Source: Tunturibacter psychrotolerans (lineage in GTDB: Bacteria; Acidobacteriota; Terriglobia; Terriglobales; Acidobacteriaceae). From it: DNA of 64,000 nt. The stretch covers positions 1,860,001 to 1,924,000 of the forward strand of contig NZ_CP132942.1 in NCBI RefSeq assembly GCF_040359615.1, written 5' to 3'. A program made the translations under genes and the position numbers. Under the pieces are notes generated by a model. That model worked only from the letters and a program-made list of their open reading frames with translations. It had not been told where the DNA came from and ran no database searches. Shown piece after piece: positions 17,722 through 25,136 of this stretch; the stretch's first letter is position 1; each line of letters starts with the position of its first letter.

Positions 17722-18525
17722 CTACTTCGCACTGAAACTGAAGTCCGCCTTCGTCGTCCCCTTCGGCTCAACCGTCACCGTCATCGTTTGTTCGCCCATC
17801 TTCTCGTGCACCGCCGCCAAAGTATACGTCCCCGCCGGCAATCCAGTGATCCCAAAGTGTCCATCCGCATCCGTAACCGCAAAAAATGGCGTTGCCGACA
17901 CATTGATGAACGCGTTCATCCACGGATGGTTGTTGCACCGCACCGGAATCATTACCTCCGGCTGGTTGAACTGCTTCACCTGCGGCGCACCCTTCGGCCC
18001 TTGCGAGATATCAATCGGCTGACTCCCCACCACCGTTGGCATCGTATGAATGTTATGCATCGTAGAGTCCGAGTTCCGAAACTCCACCGATCCACCGCGT
18101 ACCACCGCAATCACATGCGGAACGTACTTACATCCAACCTGGTCCAACACAACCGGAGCAGGCGTCGGTCCGCCGGTCAGCATCGCAGCTGGAGGCCCGC
18201 TCTTGATATACACATAGACATTCCCCAGCTTGCCGTCCTTCACCGCGTACTGCTCAGCAAAGTTATCCGCAGCCGTCATCGAGCACACCGGATCCATTGA
18301 CATATCGATTTTCACAGGCTCCGGAGCCTTTCCGGCAAAACGGATGGTCCCCGTCACCATCCCCAGCGCCGCTTTGTCGAGCTGCACCGTCGGTGTCGGC
18401 GCTGTCTTCGACGTCTCCGGCACCGTGTTATCGCCGCTGTGCTTCACCGCGTCACTGGGCTTGCATCCACTCATCGCGCCACACGCAACCGCCCCAGCCA
18501 TTAACCAACCGCAAATCCGCCTCAT
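17722..18525 (-). CDS. Lipoprotein with cupredoxin-like and carboxypeptidase-regulatory-like domains
   Basis: 267 residues. Lipobox AMSGC puts the lipidated Cys at 21. The middle part has a cupredoxin look: SVEFRNSDSTMHNIH early and PVRCNNHPWMNAFINV later, giving the His...Cys-X2-His-X2-Met set expected of a type 1 copper site. The end, FFAVTDADGHFGITGLPAGTYTLAAVHEKMG, is a carboxypeptidase regulatory-like (CarboxypepD_reg) beta-sandwich. Such proteins occur near respiratory or methylamine-type systems, but no partner is seen here. It could be a periplasmic electron carrier or a structural relative. Copper binding is inference from the ligand pattern. Confidence 0.8.
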   Translation of the reverse strand: MRRICGWLMAGAVACGAMSGCKPSDAVKHSGDNTVPETSKTAPTPTVQLDKAALGMVTGTIRFAGKAPEPVKIDMSMDPVCSMTAADNFAEQYAVKDGKLGNVYVYIKSGPPAAMLTGGPTPAPVVLDQVGCKYVPHVIAVVRGGSVEFRNSDSTMHNIHTMPTVVGSQPIDISQGPKGAPQVKQFNQPEVMIPVRCNNHPWMNAFINVSATPFFAVTDADGHFGITGLPAGTYTLAAVHEKMGEQTMTVTVEPKGTTKADFSFSAK

Positions 18526-18578
18526 ACCACCTCACTCGAATCTCTTCCCTGAAAAAACGCAGCAATCACATTCAAGGC

Positions 18579-19625
18579 CTAAGCCGCAGCCCCCGGAGCT
18601 TCCATTGCCTCCAGCACCGCATCGGCAAACGCCTTCGTCCCGCTGGTGCCCCCAACATCCTTCGTCAGCGTCTTTCCCTCGCGATAAACCTGCTCCAACC
18701 CAGCCTGCACGCGCTCCGCCGTCGCCGGCTCATCAATGTGATGCAGCATCAGCACCGCGCTCTGGAGCAGTGCAGTCGGATTCGCCATGTCCTTCCCCGC
18801 AATATCCGGAGCTGATCCATGCACCGCCTCAAAGATCGCGCACTCAGTCCCAAGATTCGCTCCCGGAACCAATCCAAGCCCACCCACAAATGCACTGCAA
18901 AGGTCGCTCAGAATATCCCCGTACAAATTCTCAGTCAGCAAAATATCGTACTGATAAGGATTCATCACCAGTTGCATACAGGTGTTATCGACAATGTGTT
19001 CGTGATAAGCCACCTCGGGAAATCCCTCCGATATCCTTCGGCAGCACCGCAGAAACAAACCATCCGACAGCTTCATGATGTTCGCTTTATGAATCGCATG
19101 AATCTTCTTGCGCCCGTGCTTCCGCGCGTAATCAAACGCAAACTTCGCAATCCGCGTCGAGCCCTTCTCGGTAATAATTTTCAGCGCCTGCACCACTCCC
19201 GGCACCACCTCATGCTCCAGCCCGGCGTACAGATCCTCCATGTTCTCGCGCACGATCACCAGATCGATATCTGGATAGTTCGTTTTTAACCCCGGAAGGC
19301 TCTTCACGGGCCGGAAGTTCGCAAACAGCTCAAACTTCTGTCGTAACGTCACATTGATAGAAGCGAACCCACCACCAATCGGCGTTGTCACCGGCCCCTT
19401 CAGCGCAACGCGATTCTTCTCGATCGAGTCATACAGCACCTTCGGAATGTACTCACCCGTCTTCTCGAACGCATTCGCACCCGCATCGTAGGGATGCCAG
19501 TCAAACGCCACTCCCGTCGCCGCACCCGCGGCCTCAAGAATCTTCACCACCGCGCCAGAGACCTCCGGGCCAATCCCATCGCCCGGAATCAAAGTAATCC
19601 TGTGCGTCTTCTTCGCTGCCGTCAT
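18579..19625 (-). CDS. Isocitrate/isopropylmalate dehydrogenase family, NAD-type isocitrate dehydrogenase
   Basis: 348 residues. IMDH/ICDH fold: ITLIPGDGIGPEVSGAVVKIL at the start, substrate motif SINVTLRQKFELFANFRP, DLVIVRENMEDLYAGLEH, KANIMKLSDGLFL, and metal-binding YDILLTENLYGDILSDL, then EAVHGSAPDIAGKDMANPTALL for the cofactor. SxNxxxR in the phosphorylation loop and NIMK point to isocitrate dehydrogenase rather than LeuB, and the length fits the NAD-dependent short class. It would make 2-oxoglutarate in the TCA cycle. It begins 3 bp after the nrdR stop. Homoisocitrate or tartrate dehydrogenase activity is less likely but cannot be excluded by reading. Confidence 0.88.
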   Translation of the reverse strand: MTAAKKTHRITLIPGDGIGPEVSGAVVKILEAAGAATGVAFDWHPYDAGANAFEKTGEYIPKVLYDSIEKNRVALKGPVTTPIGGGFASINVTLRQKFELFANFRPVKSLPGLKTNYPDIDLVIVRENMEDLYAGLEHEVVPGVVQALKIITEKGSTRIAKFAFDYARKHGRKKIHAIHKANIMKLSDGLFLRCCRRISEGFPEVAYHEHIVDNTCMQLVMNPYQYDILLTENLYGDILSDLCSAFVGGLGLVPGANLGTECAIFEAVHGSAPDIAGKDMANPTALLQSAVLMLHHIDEPATAERVQAGLEQVYREGKTLTKDVGGTSGTKAFADAVLEAMEAPGAAA

Positions 19626-19628
19626 GCA

Positions 19629-20102
19629 CTACCGCCTTTTCTTCGGGTCTTTTCCGTTCAACAACTCTTCCAGCTCTTCCTTGAACTCGCGAACATCCTT
19701 GAAGTCCCGATACACACTCGCGAACCGAATATAAGCAACCGTGTCGATCTCCTTCAGACGCGACATAATCAACTCGCCGACCTCATTCGTCGTCCGCTCG
19801 CGCTCCGGTGAATCGACGACATACGCCTCGGTTTCATCCACAATCCGTTCGAGATTCACCGCAGCGACAGGCCTCTTCTCGCATGCATGCAGCAGTCCAC
19901 TCAGCACCTTCTGCCGGTCGAACTTCTCCCGCCGCCCATCTTTTTTCACCACCATGTAGGGGATCTCGTCGATCCGCTCATATGTCGTAAATCGCTTGTT
20001 ACAGCCTTCGCACTCCCGTCGCCGGCGTATCGAATCCGCGTCTTTACTCTCGCGTGAATCGACAACTCGGTCCTGGGCAAAACCACAGTAGGGGCACTTC
20101 AT
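19629..20102 (-). CDS. nrdR: Transcriptional repressor NrdR
   Basis: 157 residues, the standard NrdR length. Zinc ribbon CPYC ... CEGC at 3-34 with the characteristic RRRRECEGCNKRFTTYER, followed by an ATP-cone domain (VVKKDGRREKFDRQKVLSGLLHACEKRPV). NrdR binds (d)ATP and represses ribonucleotide reductase genes at NrdR boxes; no nrd gene is in this window. The 19629-19625 junction with the dehydrogenase gene is nearly overlapping. The C-terminal KDPKKRR tail is short and basic. Confidence 0.96.
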   Translation of the reverse strand: MKCPYCGFAQDRVVDSRESKDADSIRRRRECEGCNKRFTTYERIDEIPYMVVKKDGRREKFDRQKVLSGLLHACEKRPVAAVNLERIVDETEAYVVDSPERERTTNEVGELIMSRLKEIDTVAYIRFASVYRDFKDVREFKEELEELLNGKDPKKRR

Positions 20103-20166
20103 CGGAATAAGTCGATTCTATCAGCGCGCAACCAGAGGCTCGGAGCCATTCATTAGCCACAGAAAA

Positions 20167-20222
20167 AGATACATAAGTCACGAAGTGACCGCTCCACGCG
20201 CAGTGGGCCCGTCCGGCAGGAC
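20167..20222 (+). repeat. Three-hairpin dispersed repeat, copy D
   Basis: Stem 1 GTCAC-GAA-GTGAC (20177-20189), stem 2 CCAC-GCGCA-GTGG (20194-20206), stem 3 GTCC-GGCA-GGAC (20211-20222). It lacks the GACCAACGG part and ends next to a minus-strand stop codon, as copy C does. Confidence 0.9.
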
Positions 20223-20229
20223 AAAGGCC

Positions 20230-21282
20230 TTACCGCAAATCCCCTTCAACCACCGCTGCCCCAGCCGCTTCACTCTCCTGCGCAACTTTCTTCAAGCTCA
20301 CATGCTCCACCCGCGAATAGATCAACCCAGCAGGAATGATGCAAAGGGACGTGACCACTAGCAACATAGCACCGCAAGCCGTAGCAGCTTCGATCGGTGC
20401 GCCATAGAATGAATGCATCGCCGCCGCAGTAATTGCAATCTGCGTAAACCAGCCAATGATGGGAGGCTGTAGCGCGGACCCGCCGATGCTCACCGCCATC
20501 AGCAACATCGTCCGTGAAAATGTCACTCCAGCCAACTCAGGGGTATGCACAAACGCATGTGCTGTCTGCAGGTAAGCAAATCCGATCATCACCCACATGG
20601 TCAGCGATAGAACAGTAACAATCCCAAAATCGCGTGCTGACGACAGCGCATTCAATCCATCTCGGAATCCAATAATTTTTGTGGCTATACTCTCCGCGGC
20701 TGGTTTCGAAACAAGTCCCACGGTCTTCCGTGCAAATGCTGCCACCGCGGCGCCAGACACTCGAACCAAGGCCGCGAAGATCGCAATCGTAAGCGTCAAA
20801 CCCATACTGACAGCGCCTGCTCGAACAAACACTTCATGATGTGGCAGCCCCTTTGGAGTAAAAGCAAGCGCACTTGAAAAAATCAACGCCGCCGACCCAA
20901 GATCGAACATGCGTTCAATCGTGTACACCGCCACCTGAGAACTCAAAGGAAGATTAATTCGCCGAGACACCAAAAACGGCCGTGTCAGATCCGCCAGGCG
21001 TCCAAATAACGCCACCGCCGTAAACCCAATGAACTGCGACCCCAGCAGGGAAGTAGCCGGAACCTTCTTTGTCGGTGACAAAAACACCGACCACCGAACA
21101 GCACGAAAAAAATACGTAACGTAAATCAGCACAATTCCGGCCACGATGTGCCCCACGCTCACATACCGAAGCTGCTGCCAGAAGTTGGCCCAATCAAACT
21201 GCACCTTCGTCCGAAACAGCCACACCAGCACCACCAGCGCAACCGCGCCAACTCCCCACACCACTGCGTTACGCTTGGTCAT
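20230..21282 (-). CDS. Lysylphosphatidylglycerol synthase-type transmembrane protein (flippase-like)
   Basis: 350 residues with about eight membrane spans, for example AVVWGVGAVALVVLVWLF and GHIVAGIVLIYVTYFF. It matches the LPG_synthase_TM / YbhN (PF03706) family: a RAVRWSVFL motif after the second span, ... SQFIGFTAVALFGRLADLTRPFLVSRR, TIERMFDLGSAAL, and a G-S-x-LQPPIIGWFTQ motif. Members are the transmembrane half of MprF or free-standing proteins near glycolipid/hopanoid genes; the aminoacyl-transfer domain is absent here. A lipid flippase-like role is plausible but unproven. It is 33 bp downstream of the lytic transglycosylase gene, hinting at an envelope operon. Confidence 0.85.
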   Translation of the reverse strand: MTKRNAVVWGVGAVALVVLVWLFRTKVQFDWANFWQQLRYVSVGHIVAGIVLIYVTYFFRAVRWSVFLSPTKKVPATSLLGSQFIGFTAVALFGRLADLTRPFLVSRRINLPLSSQVAVYTIERMFDLGSAALIFSSALAFTPKGLPHHEVFVRAGAVSMGLTLTIAIFAALVRVSGAAVAAFARKTVGLVSKPAAESIATKIIGFRDGLNALSSARDFGIVTVLSLTMWVMIGFAYLQTAHAFVHTPELAGVTFSRTMLLMAVSIGGSALQPPIIGWFTQIAITAAAMHSFYGAPIEAATACGAMLLVVTSLCIIPAGLIYSRVEHVSLKKVAQESEAAGAAVVEGDLR

Positions 21283-21315
21283 CCATCTCTCTCTTGATCC
21301 GTAGCTGGTGTTGTC

Positions 21316-22032
21316 TTATCGTGCCTGGGCAACCATCGCCATCTGCTTCCGACGATTAAACTCGCGAATCACCCGCGCCACATACGACCGGGTCTCGCGA
21401 TACGGAGGCATCCCGTGATACTTATCCACCGCGCCCGGCCCGGCGTTATAAGCCGCCAGCGCCAGCGCCACATTGTCGTGATAGCGCGTCAGCATTAAAT
21501 CCAAATACGCCGTCCCGCCCGAGATATTCTGCTCCGGTCGAAACGCATCTTCCACGCCCATCGCACTCGCCGTGCCAGGCATCAGTTGCATCAGCCCCTG
21601 CGCGCCTGTCCGCGAAACTGCTCTTACCTGCCCACCACTCTCTGCCCTCACCACGCTCGCCAGCAAATCCTCGTCGATGTTGTGCGCCGCACCCGCATGC
21701 GCCAACATCTCATGCATCTCTTCTTTCGTAGGCGCGGGCATCAGCGTCACAGCAGACGGCGTCTTCACCTCTGCCACCGGCTCCGGCAGATCCGCAACCG
21801 TCTCCACCCGAACCACCGACTCCGCCGCAACATCCATGTAGTTCGAACCCGCGGCAGCCCCAGCTTTTTCCGGAAAATAGAGACGAACCTTATCCCCAAC
21901 CGCCTCTCGCCGTACGCAATCCAGTTCAAATCCATTCTTCAGCGTCACGTGCTCCGCCGCACGCGCCAACGGGCACACCGCCGCGATCACCGTGCTCAAC
22001 ACAAACGCTTTAATCCACATTGCCACCTTCAA
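21316..22032 (-). CDS. Secreted lytic transglycosylase (SLT domain)
   Basis: 238 residues. Signal peptide to about residue 25 (ARAAEHV), a short beta-rich part LKNGFELDCVRREAVGDKVRLYF, a linker, and a goose-lysozyme-type SLT domain from about 115: LLASVVRAESGG with catalytic Glu131, SRTGAQGLMQLMPGTA, NISGGTAYLDLMLTRY, LALAAYNAGPGAVDKY. It cleaves the MurNAc-GlcNAc bond of peptidoglycan with 1,6-anhydro product. It lies between the HAD phosphatase and the LPG-synthase-like gene on one strand. Confidence 0.93.
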   Translation of the reverse strand: MKVAMWIKAFVLSTVIAAVCPLARAAEHVTLKNGFELDCVRREAVGDKVRLYFPEKAGAAAGSNYMDVAAESVVRVETVADLPEPVAEVKTPSAVTLMPAPTKEEMHEMLAHAGAAHNIDEDLLASVVRAESGGQVRAVSRTGAQGLMQLMPGTASAMGVEDAFRPEQNISGGTAYLDLMLTRYHDNVALALAAYNAGPGAVDKYHGMPPYRETRSYVARVIREFNRRKQMAMVAQAR

Positions 22033-22084
22033 AGCCTACCACCCCAACCCACCATCGACCCAACTTTGAACTCCCCCGATCGGG

Positions 22085-23062
22085 TCATCGAAGCCCCACT
22101 CCCAACACCCTCTCAATCACCTCCGCCACTCCATCCTCATCATGCCGCCGTCCCATCCTCCACCCCCTATCCCCGGCCAAAGCCTTCAGATCCTCCGGAG
22201 CGTTCCCCATCAACACCGCCTGCCCCGCAACTTCCAGCATCGAAACATCATTCCAGTTATCCCCAATCGCCAGAATCTCCTCCGCCTTCACCCCTCGCGT
22301 CTCTGCCAGCCGCAGCAGCGCCGACCCCTTACTGCACCCCGCCGGCAAAATATCCACCATGCTCAAATCCCGCTCCGGGTACTCCGTCCGGTGCAACGCG
22401 GCCTCCGCCACCGCGGCCCGCTCCTGCGGCGTAATCCCGCCTCTGGTCAACCCAATATTCTCCAACCGCCGCACCTCATCCTTCCGCAACGGCGACACTC
22501 CGACAGCCGACACTCCCGGATGCTCCAGCAGCCTAGCCTCCGCCCTCCGCATCCGCTCTATCGTTCCACACAGCAACATCGAGATCGGCGCCTCCCCCTC
22601 CAGCGCATCTTCAATCGGCACTACGCATTTGATGTAAGGCTCATTCGCCGCCACCCATCTGCTAATACTGGCGCTCAGCTCCGCCAGATGCTCCACCACG
22701 AGCGCCCCAGGCACATCTTCCCCATCGTCGGTCACCTTATCGAAGGTCACCACCAGCGCATTGCGAAACTCCTCCACATGCCCACACAGCCGCCGCGCCG
22801 TCTCCACCGGCAGCAACGTCCTGTCCAGCAACTTTGCCCCAATCGTCCGCGTAACCGTCCCATTCGAGCTGATCAGAGCATCCTCCTCGCGTAGCCCCAA
22901 CCCCCGCAAAACCCGCATAGCGTAAGGGTGCCGTCGCCCGGTAGCCACCACCACCGTCATCCCCGCTCGCTCCGCCGACTTCATCGCGGCCAGATTCCGT
23001 TCGCTCACTCGCCCATCCGGCCCCACCAGCGTTCCGTCCATATCTACTGCGATTAAACGCAT
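22085..23062 (-). CDS. HAD superfamily hydrolase, Cof/IIB type
   Basis: 325 residues from ATG 23062 (MRLIAVDMDGTLVG), where GAGGTGGGC precedes the start; the longer frame to 23122 adds an unlikely N-terminus. Motif I DMDGTLVG (nucleophile Asp8), motif II in VVVATGR, motif III Lys in GCSKGSALLRLAE, and motif IV IGDNWNDVSML with VLMGNAPEDLK mark the Cof subfamily of sugar-phosphate/nucleotide phosphatases. The C2 cap lies between motifs II and III. Substrate cannot be predicted. It is the first gene of the minus-strand run that continues to dapD. Confidence 0.92.
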   Translation of the reverse strand: MRLIAVDMDGTLVGPDGRVSERNLAAMKSAERAGMTVVVATGRRHPYAMRVLRGLGLREEDALISSNGTVTRTIGAKLLDRTLLPVETARRLCGHVEEFRNALVVTFDKVTDDGEDVPGALVVEHLAELSASISRWVAANEPYIKCVVPIEDALEGEAPISMLLCGTIERMRRAEARLLEHPGVSAVGVSPLRKDEVRRLENIGLTRGGITPQERAAVAEAALHRTEYPERDLSMVDILPAGCSKGSALLRLAETRGVKAEEILAIGDNWNDVSMLEVAGQAVLMGNAPEDLKALAGDRGWRMGRRHDEDGVAEVIERVLGVGLR

Positions 23063-23207
23063 GCCCACCTCAATTTCCCTGCATATTCTCTCATCTTTCA
23101 CGTATAAGTATCCATAAAGCATTCAATATCTGCAATTTACGAGAAATTCACGTGACATTCACGGGCCCATGAGCCACACTGGTAACAGGCACCACAAAGG
23201 CTTGTTT

Positions 23208-23561
23208 ATGTTTCACAAAAATGTACTAACCTCCCTTGGGAGCGTTTCACCGCAGCAAATTCCAGCTTCTACCTCCCAATCCTCCAATCGAATTGCGTTG
23301 GTTCCTCCTGGCGGCGGAGCTCCGCCTCTGGCGAAATCCTCTCCGCTCTTCGACTTCATCGCCATCGCTGCCCCACGCTGTTCTTCCTTCTTTGCCGAAG
23401 CGGCGGTTCTGGTTCTCGTCCTGGCCCTGCTCGACAGGTTCATGCTGAAGGGCCGCATGGAGCTCAACTGGGTCATTAGCGCCTTCGCCATCAGCGTTGC
23501 GCTCCTGGCGGCCAGCATCTTCATGGACTTTTCGTCCCGCCGCTGGCTCAAACGACACTGA
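23208..23561 (+). CDS. Small hypothetical membrane protein
   Basis: 117 residues from the ATG at 23208 (MFHKNVLTSL), preceded by AAAGG at a good distance; an earlier ATG at 23169 lacks an RBS. The first 45 residues are polar with PPGGGAPP. Two hydrophobic helices follow, FFAEAAVLVLVLALLDRFML and WVISAFAISVALLAASIFM, with a basic end SSRRWLKRH. Not recognised. The stop codon runs straight into the inverted repeat copy E1. It might be a real short gene or a conserved pseudo-frame; codon use favours a gene. Confidence 0.6.
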   Translation: MFHKNVLTSLGSVSPQQIPASTSQSSNRIALVPPGGGAPPLAKSSPLFDFIAIAAPRCSSFFAEAAVLVLVLALLDRFMLKGRMELNWVISAFAISVALLAASIFMDFSSRRWLKRH

Positions 23562-23566
23562 CGAAT

Positions 23567-23620
23567 GCGCCCTACGCGGGCAGCGGTCACTTCGTGACAT
23601 GTATACCGGCTTCGCCCGGA
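23567..23620 (-). repeat. Three-hairpin dispersed repeat, copy E1 (inverted)
   Basis: On the minus strand: GGTATAC-ATGTCAC-GAA-GTGAC (stem 1 at 23586-23598), then stem 2 GCCC-GCGTA-GGGC (23569-23581). It faces copy E2 32 bp away in the opposite orientation. Confidence 0.85.
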
Positions 23621-23651
23621 CCCTCCCGATGGTCGGCGCAACCATCTTCCT

Positions 23652-23733
23652 CGCGACCAACGGGAGCGTCAACCGAAGGGTATACCCGTCACGAAGTGAC
23701 CGCGTCGCGCGCAGCGATCCCGGCCGGAAGGCC
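23652..23733 (+). repeat. Three-hairpin dispersed repeat, copy E2
   Basis: Starts GCGACCAACGGGAG. Stem 1 GTCAC-GAA-GTGAC (23688-23700), stem 2 TCGC-GCGCA-GCGA (23705-23717), stem 3 GGCC-GGAA-GGCC (23722-23733). Stems 2 and 3 are both changed from other copies but still fully paired. It ends 33 bp before thrC. Confidence 0.9.
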
Positions 23734-23765
23734 ACCCAGAAGGGTTTTACGGTAGCATCTAATAT

Positions 23766-25022
23766 ATGGCCGTTATTGCTTCGCTCGAGTGCGCTCGTTG
23801 CCACCATCACGTCTCCGCCGAAACCCCTCAAACTCTCTGCCCCCTTTGCGCCGGCTCCCTCTACGTCCGTTACGACATGGACAAGCTCCGCCAGACCGCG
23901 AAGCGTGAAGACATCGCCGCCCGCGCCGCAGCCTCTCCCACGAGCCTCGGCATGTGGCGCTACTGCAGTGTCCTGCCAGATGTAACACCAGTCACCCTCG
24001 GCGAAGGCTGGACGCCCATGCTTCACAGCAAGCGCTACCCCGGCCTCTATATCAAGGAAGAAGGTGCGAACCCCACCGGCACCTTCAAAGCTCGCGGCCT
24101 CGGCCTCGCCGTCACAATGGCCAGGCACTACGGCCTCCAGCATCTCGCCGTCCCCTCCGCAGGCAACGCCGCCGGAGCCCTCGCCGCCTACGCCGCCGCC
24201 GCCGGCATCAAGGCCCACATCTTCATGCCGCAAGACGTTCCCTTCGCCAACTACGTAGAAGGCATCGTCTACGGCGCGAACGTCACCATGGTCGACGGCC
24301 TCATCTCCGACTGTGCCCGCATGGTCGCCGAAAACATCAAAGCCCAGCGCGAAGCCAACACCCCCACCAGTGAAGTCTGGTTCGACATCTCCACCCTCAA
24401 AGAGCCCTTCCGCGTCGAAGGCAAGAAGACCATGGGCTACGAACTGGTCGAGCAACTCGGCTGGCAGTACCCCGACGCAGTCTTCTATCCCACCGGTGGC
24501 GGCGTAGGCCTCATCGGCATGTGGAAGGCCTTCGAAGAGATGGAGCAGCTAGGCTGGGTAACCGGAAAACGCCCCAAGATGTACGCGCTCCAGGCCTCCG
24601 GTTGCGCCCCCGTAGCCAAAGCCTTCGAAGAAGGCAAGCCCGCCAGCGAGTTCTTCCAGAACGCCGCCACCTTCGCCGCCGGCCTCCGCGTCCCCAAGCC
24701 CTACGGCGACGCCATCATCCTCGACATCGTCCGCCAATCCGGTGGCAAAGCTCTCGCCTTCTCTGACGAAGAGATCCTCGCCAGCATCCTCGACTACGCC
24801 AAACACGAAGGCATCTTCCTCTCCCCCGAAGGCGCCACAGCCACCGCAGCCTACGACGCCCTCATCGCCACAGGCGACCTCAAGCCCACCGACAAGGTCG
24901 TCCTCTTCAACACTGGTGCCGGCCTCAAGTACACCGACATGACCGCCGAAGCCATGCACCTCAAGCGCCCCGGCACTCTCCCCAAGAGCATGCCCGTAGG
25001 CGGCATCATCACCCCCCAATAG
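23766..25022 (+). CDS. thrC: Threonine synthase
   Basis: 418 residues. PLP enzyme converting O-phosphohomoserine to threonine. An N-terminal zinc-ribbon-like CARC ... CPLC (9-28) is followed by LGEGWTPM, PLP lysine in NPTGTFKARG, VPSAGNAAGALAAYAAAAGI, and PTGGGVGLIGMWKAF for the phosphate loop, with ESPEG-type serine (here LSPEGA) and NTGAGLKY near the end. This short class lacks the insertion of yeast/E. coli ThrC. It uses the same aspartate-semialdehyde branch as asd/lysC at 14-17 kb but is unlinked to hom or thrB here. The promoter region is occupied by repeat pair E1/E2. Confidence 0.94.
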   Translation: MAVIASLECARCHHHVSAETPQTLCPLCAGSLYVRYDMDKLRQTAKREDIAARAAASPTSLGMWRYCSVLPDVTPVTLGEGWTPMLHSKRYPGLYIKEEGANPTGTFKARGLGLAVTMARHYGLQHLAVPSAGNAAGALAAYAAAAGIKAHIFMPQDVPFANYVEGIVYGANVTMVDGLISDCARMVAENIKAQREANTPTSEVWFDISTLKEPFRVEGKKTMGYELVEQLGWQYPDAVFYPTGGGVGLIGMWKAFEEMEQLGWVTGKRPKMYALQASGCAPVAKAFEEGKPASEFFQNAATFAAGLRVPKPYGDAIILDIVRQSGGKALAFSDEEILASILDYAKHEGIFLSPEGATATAAYDALIATGDLKPTDKVVLFNTGAGLKYTDMTAEAMHLKRPGTLPKSMPVGGIITPQ

Positions 25023-25136
25023 CGACCCCCCAATAGCGACCAGGAACCAACAGTCTTCACTTTGACCTGGTCGCCCGGGTGCTATCCTCTCCCAGCCAGC
25101 ACGAGGCGCTGTTCCAGGTTGAAAAAGGGGGCACCA

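Noticed and set aside
23247..24455. 402-codon open frame on the minus strand
   Set aside because: Antisense to thrC; its translation is Gly/Val/Asp-rich with no motif. thrC on the other strand is certain.
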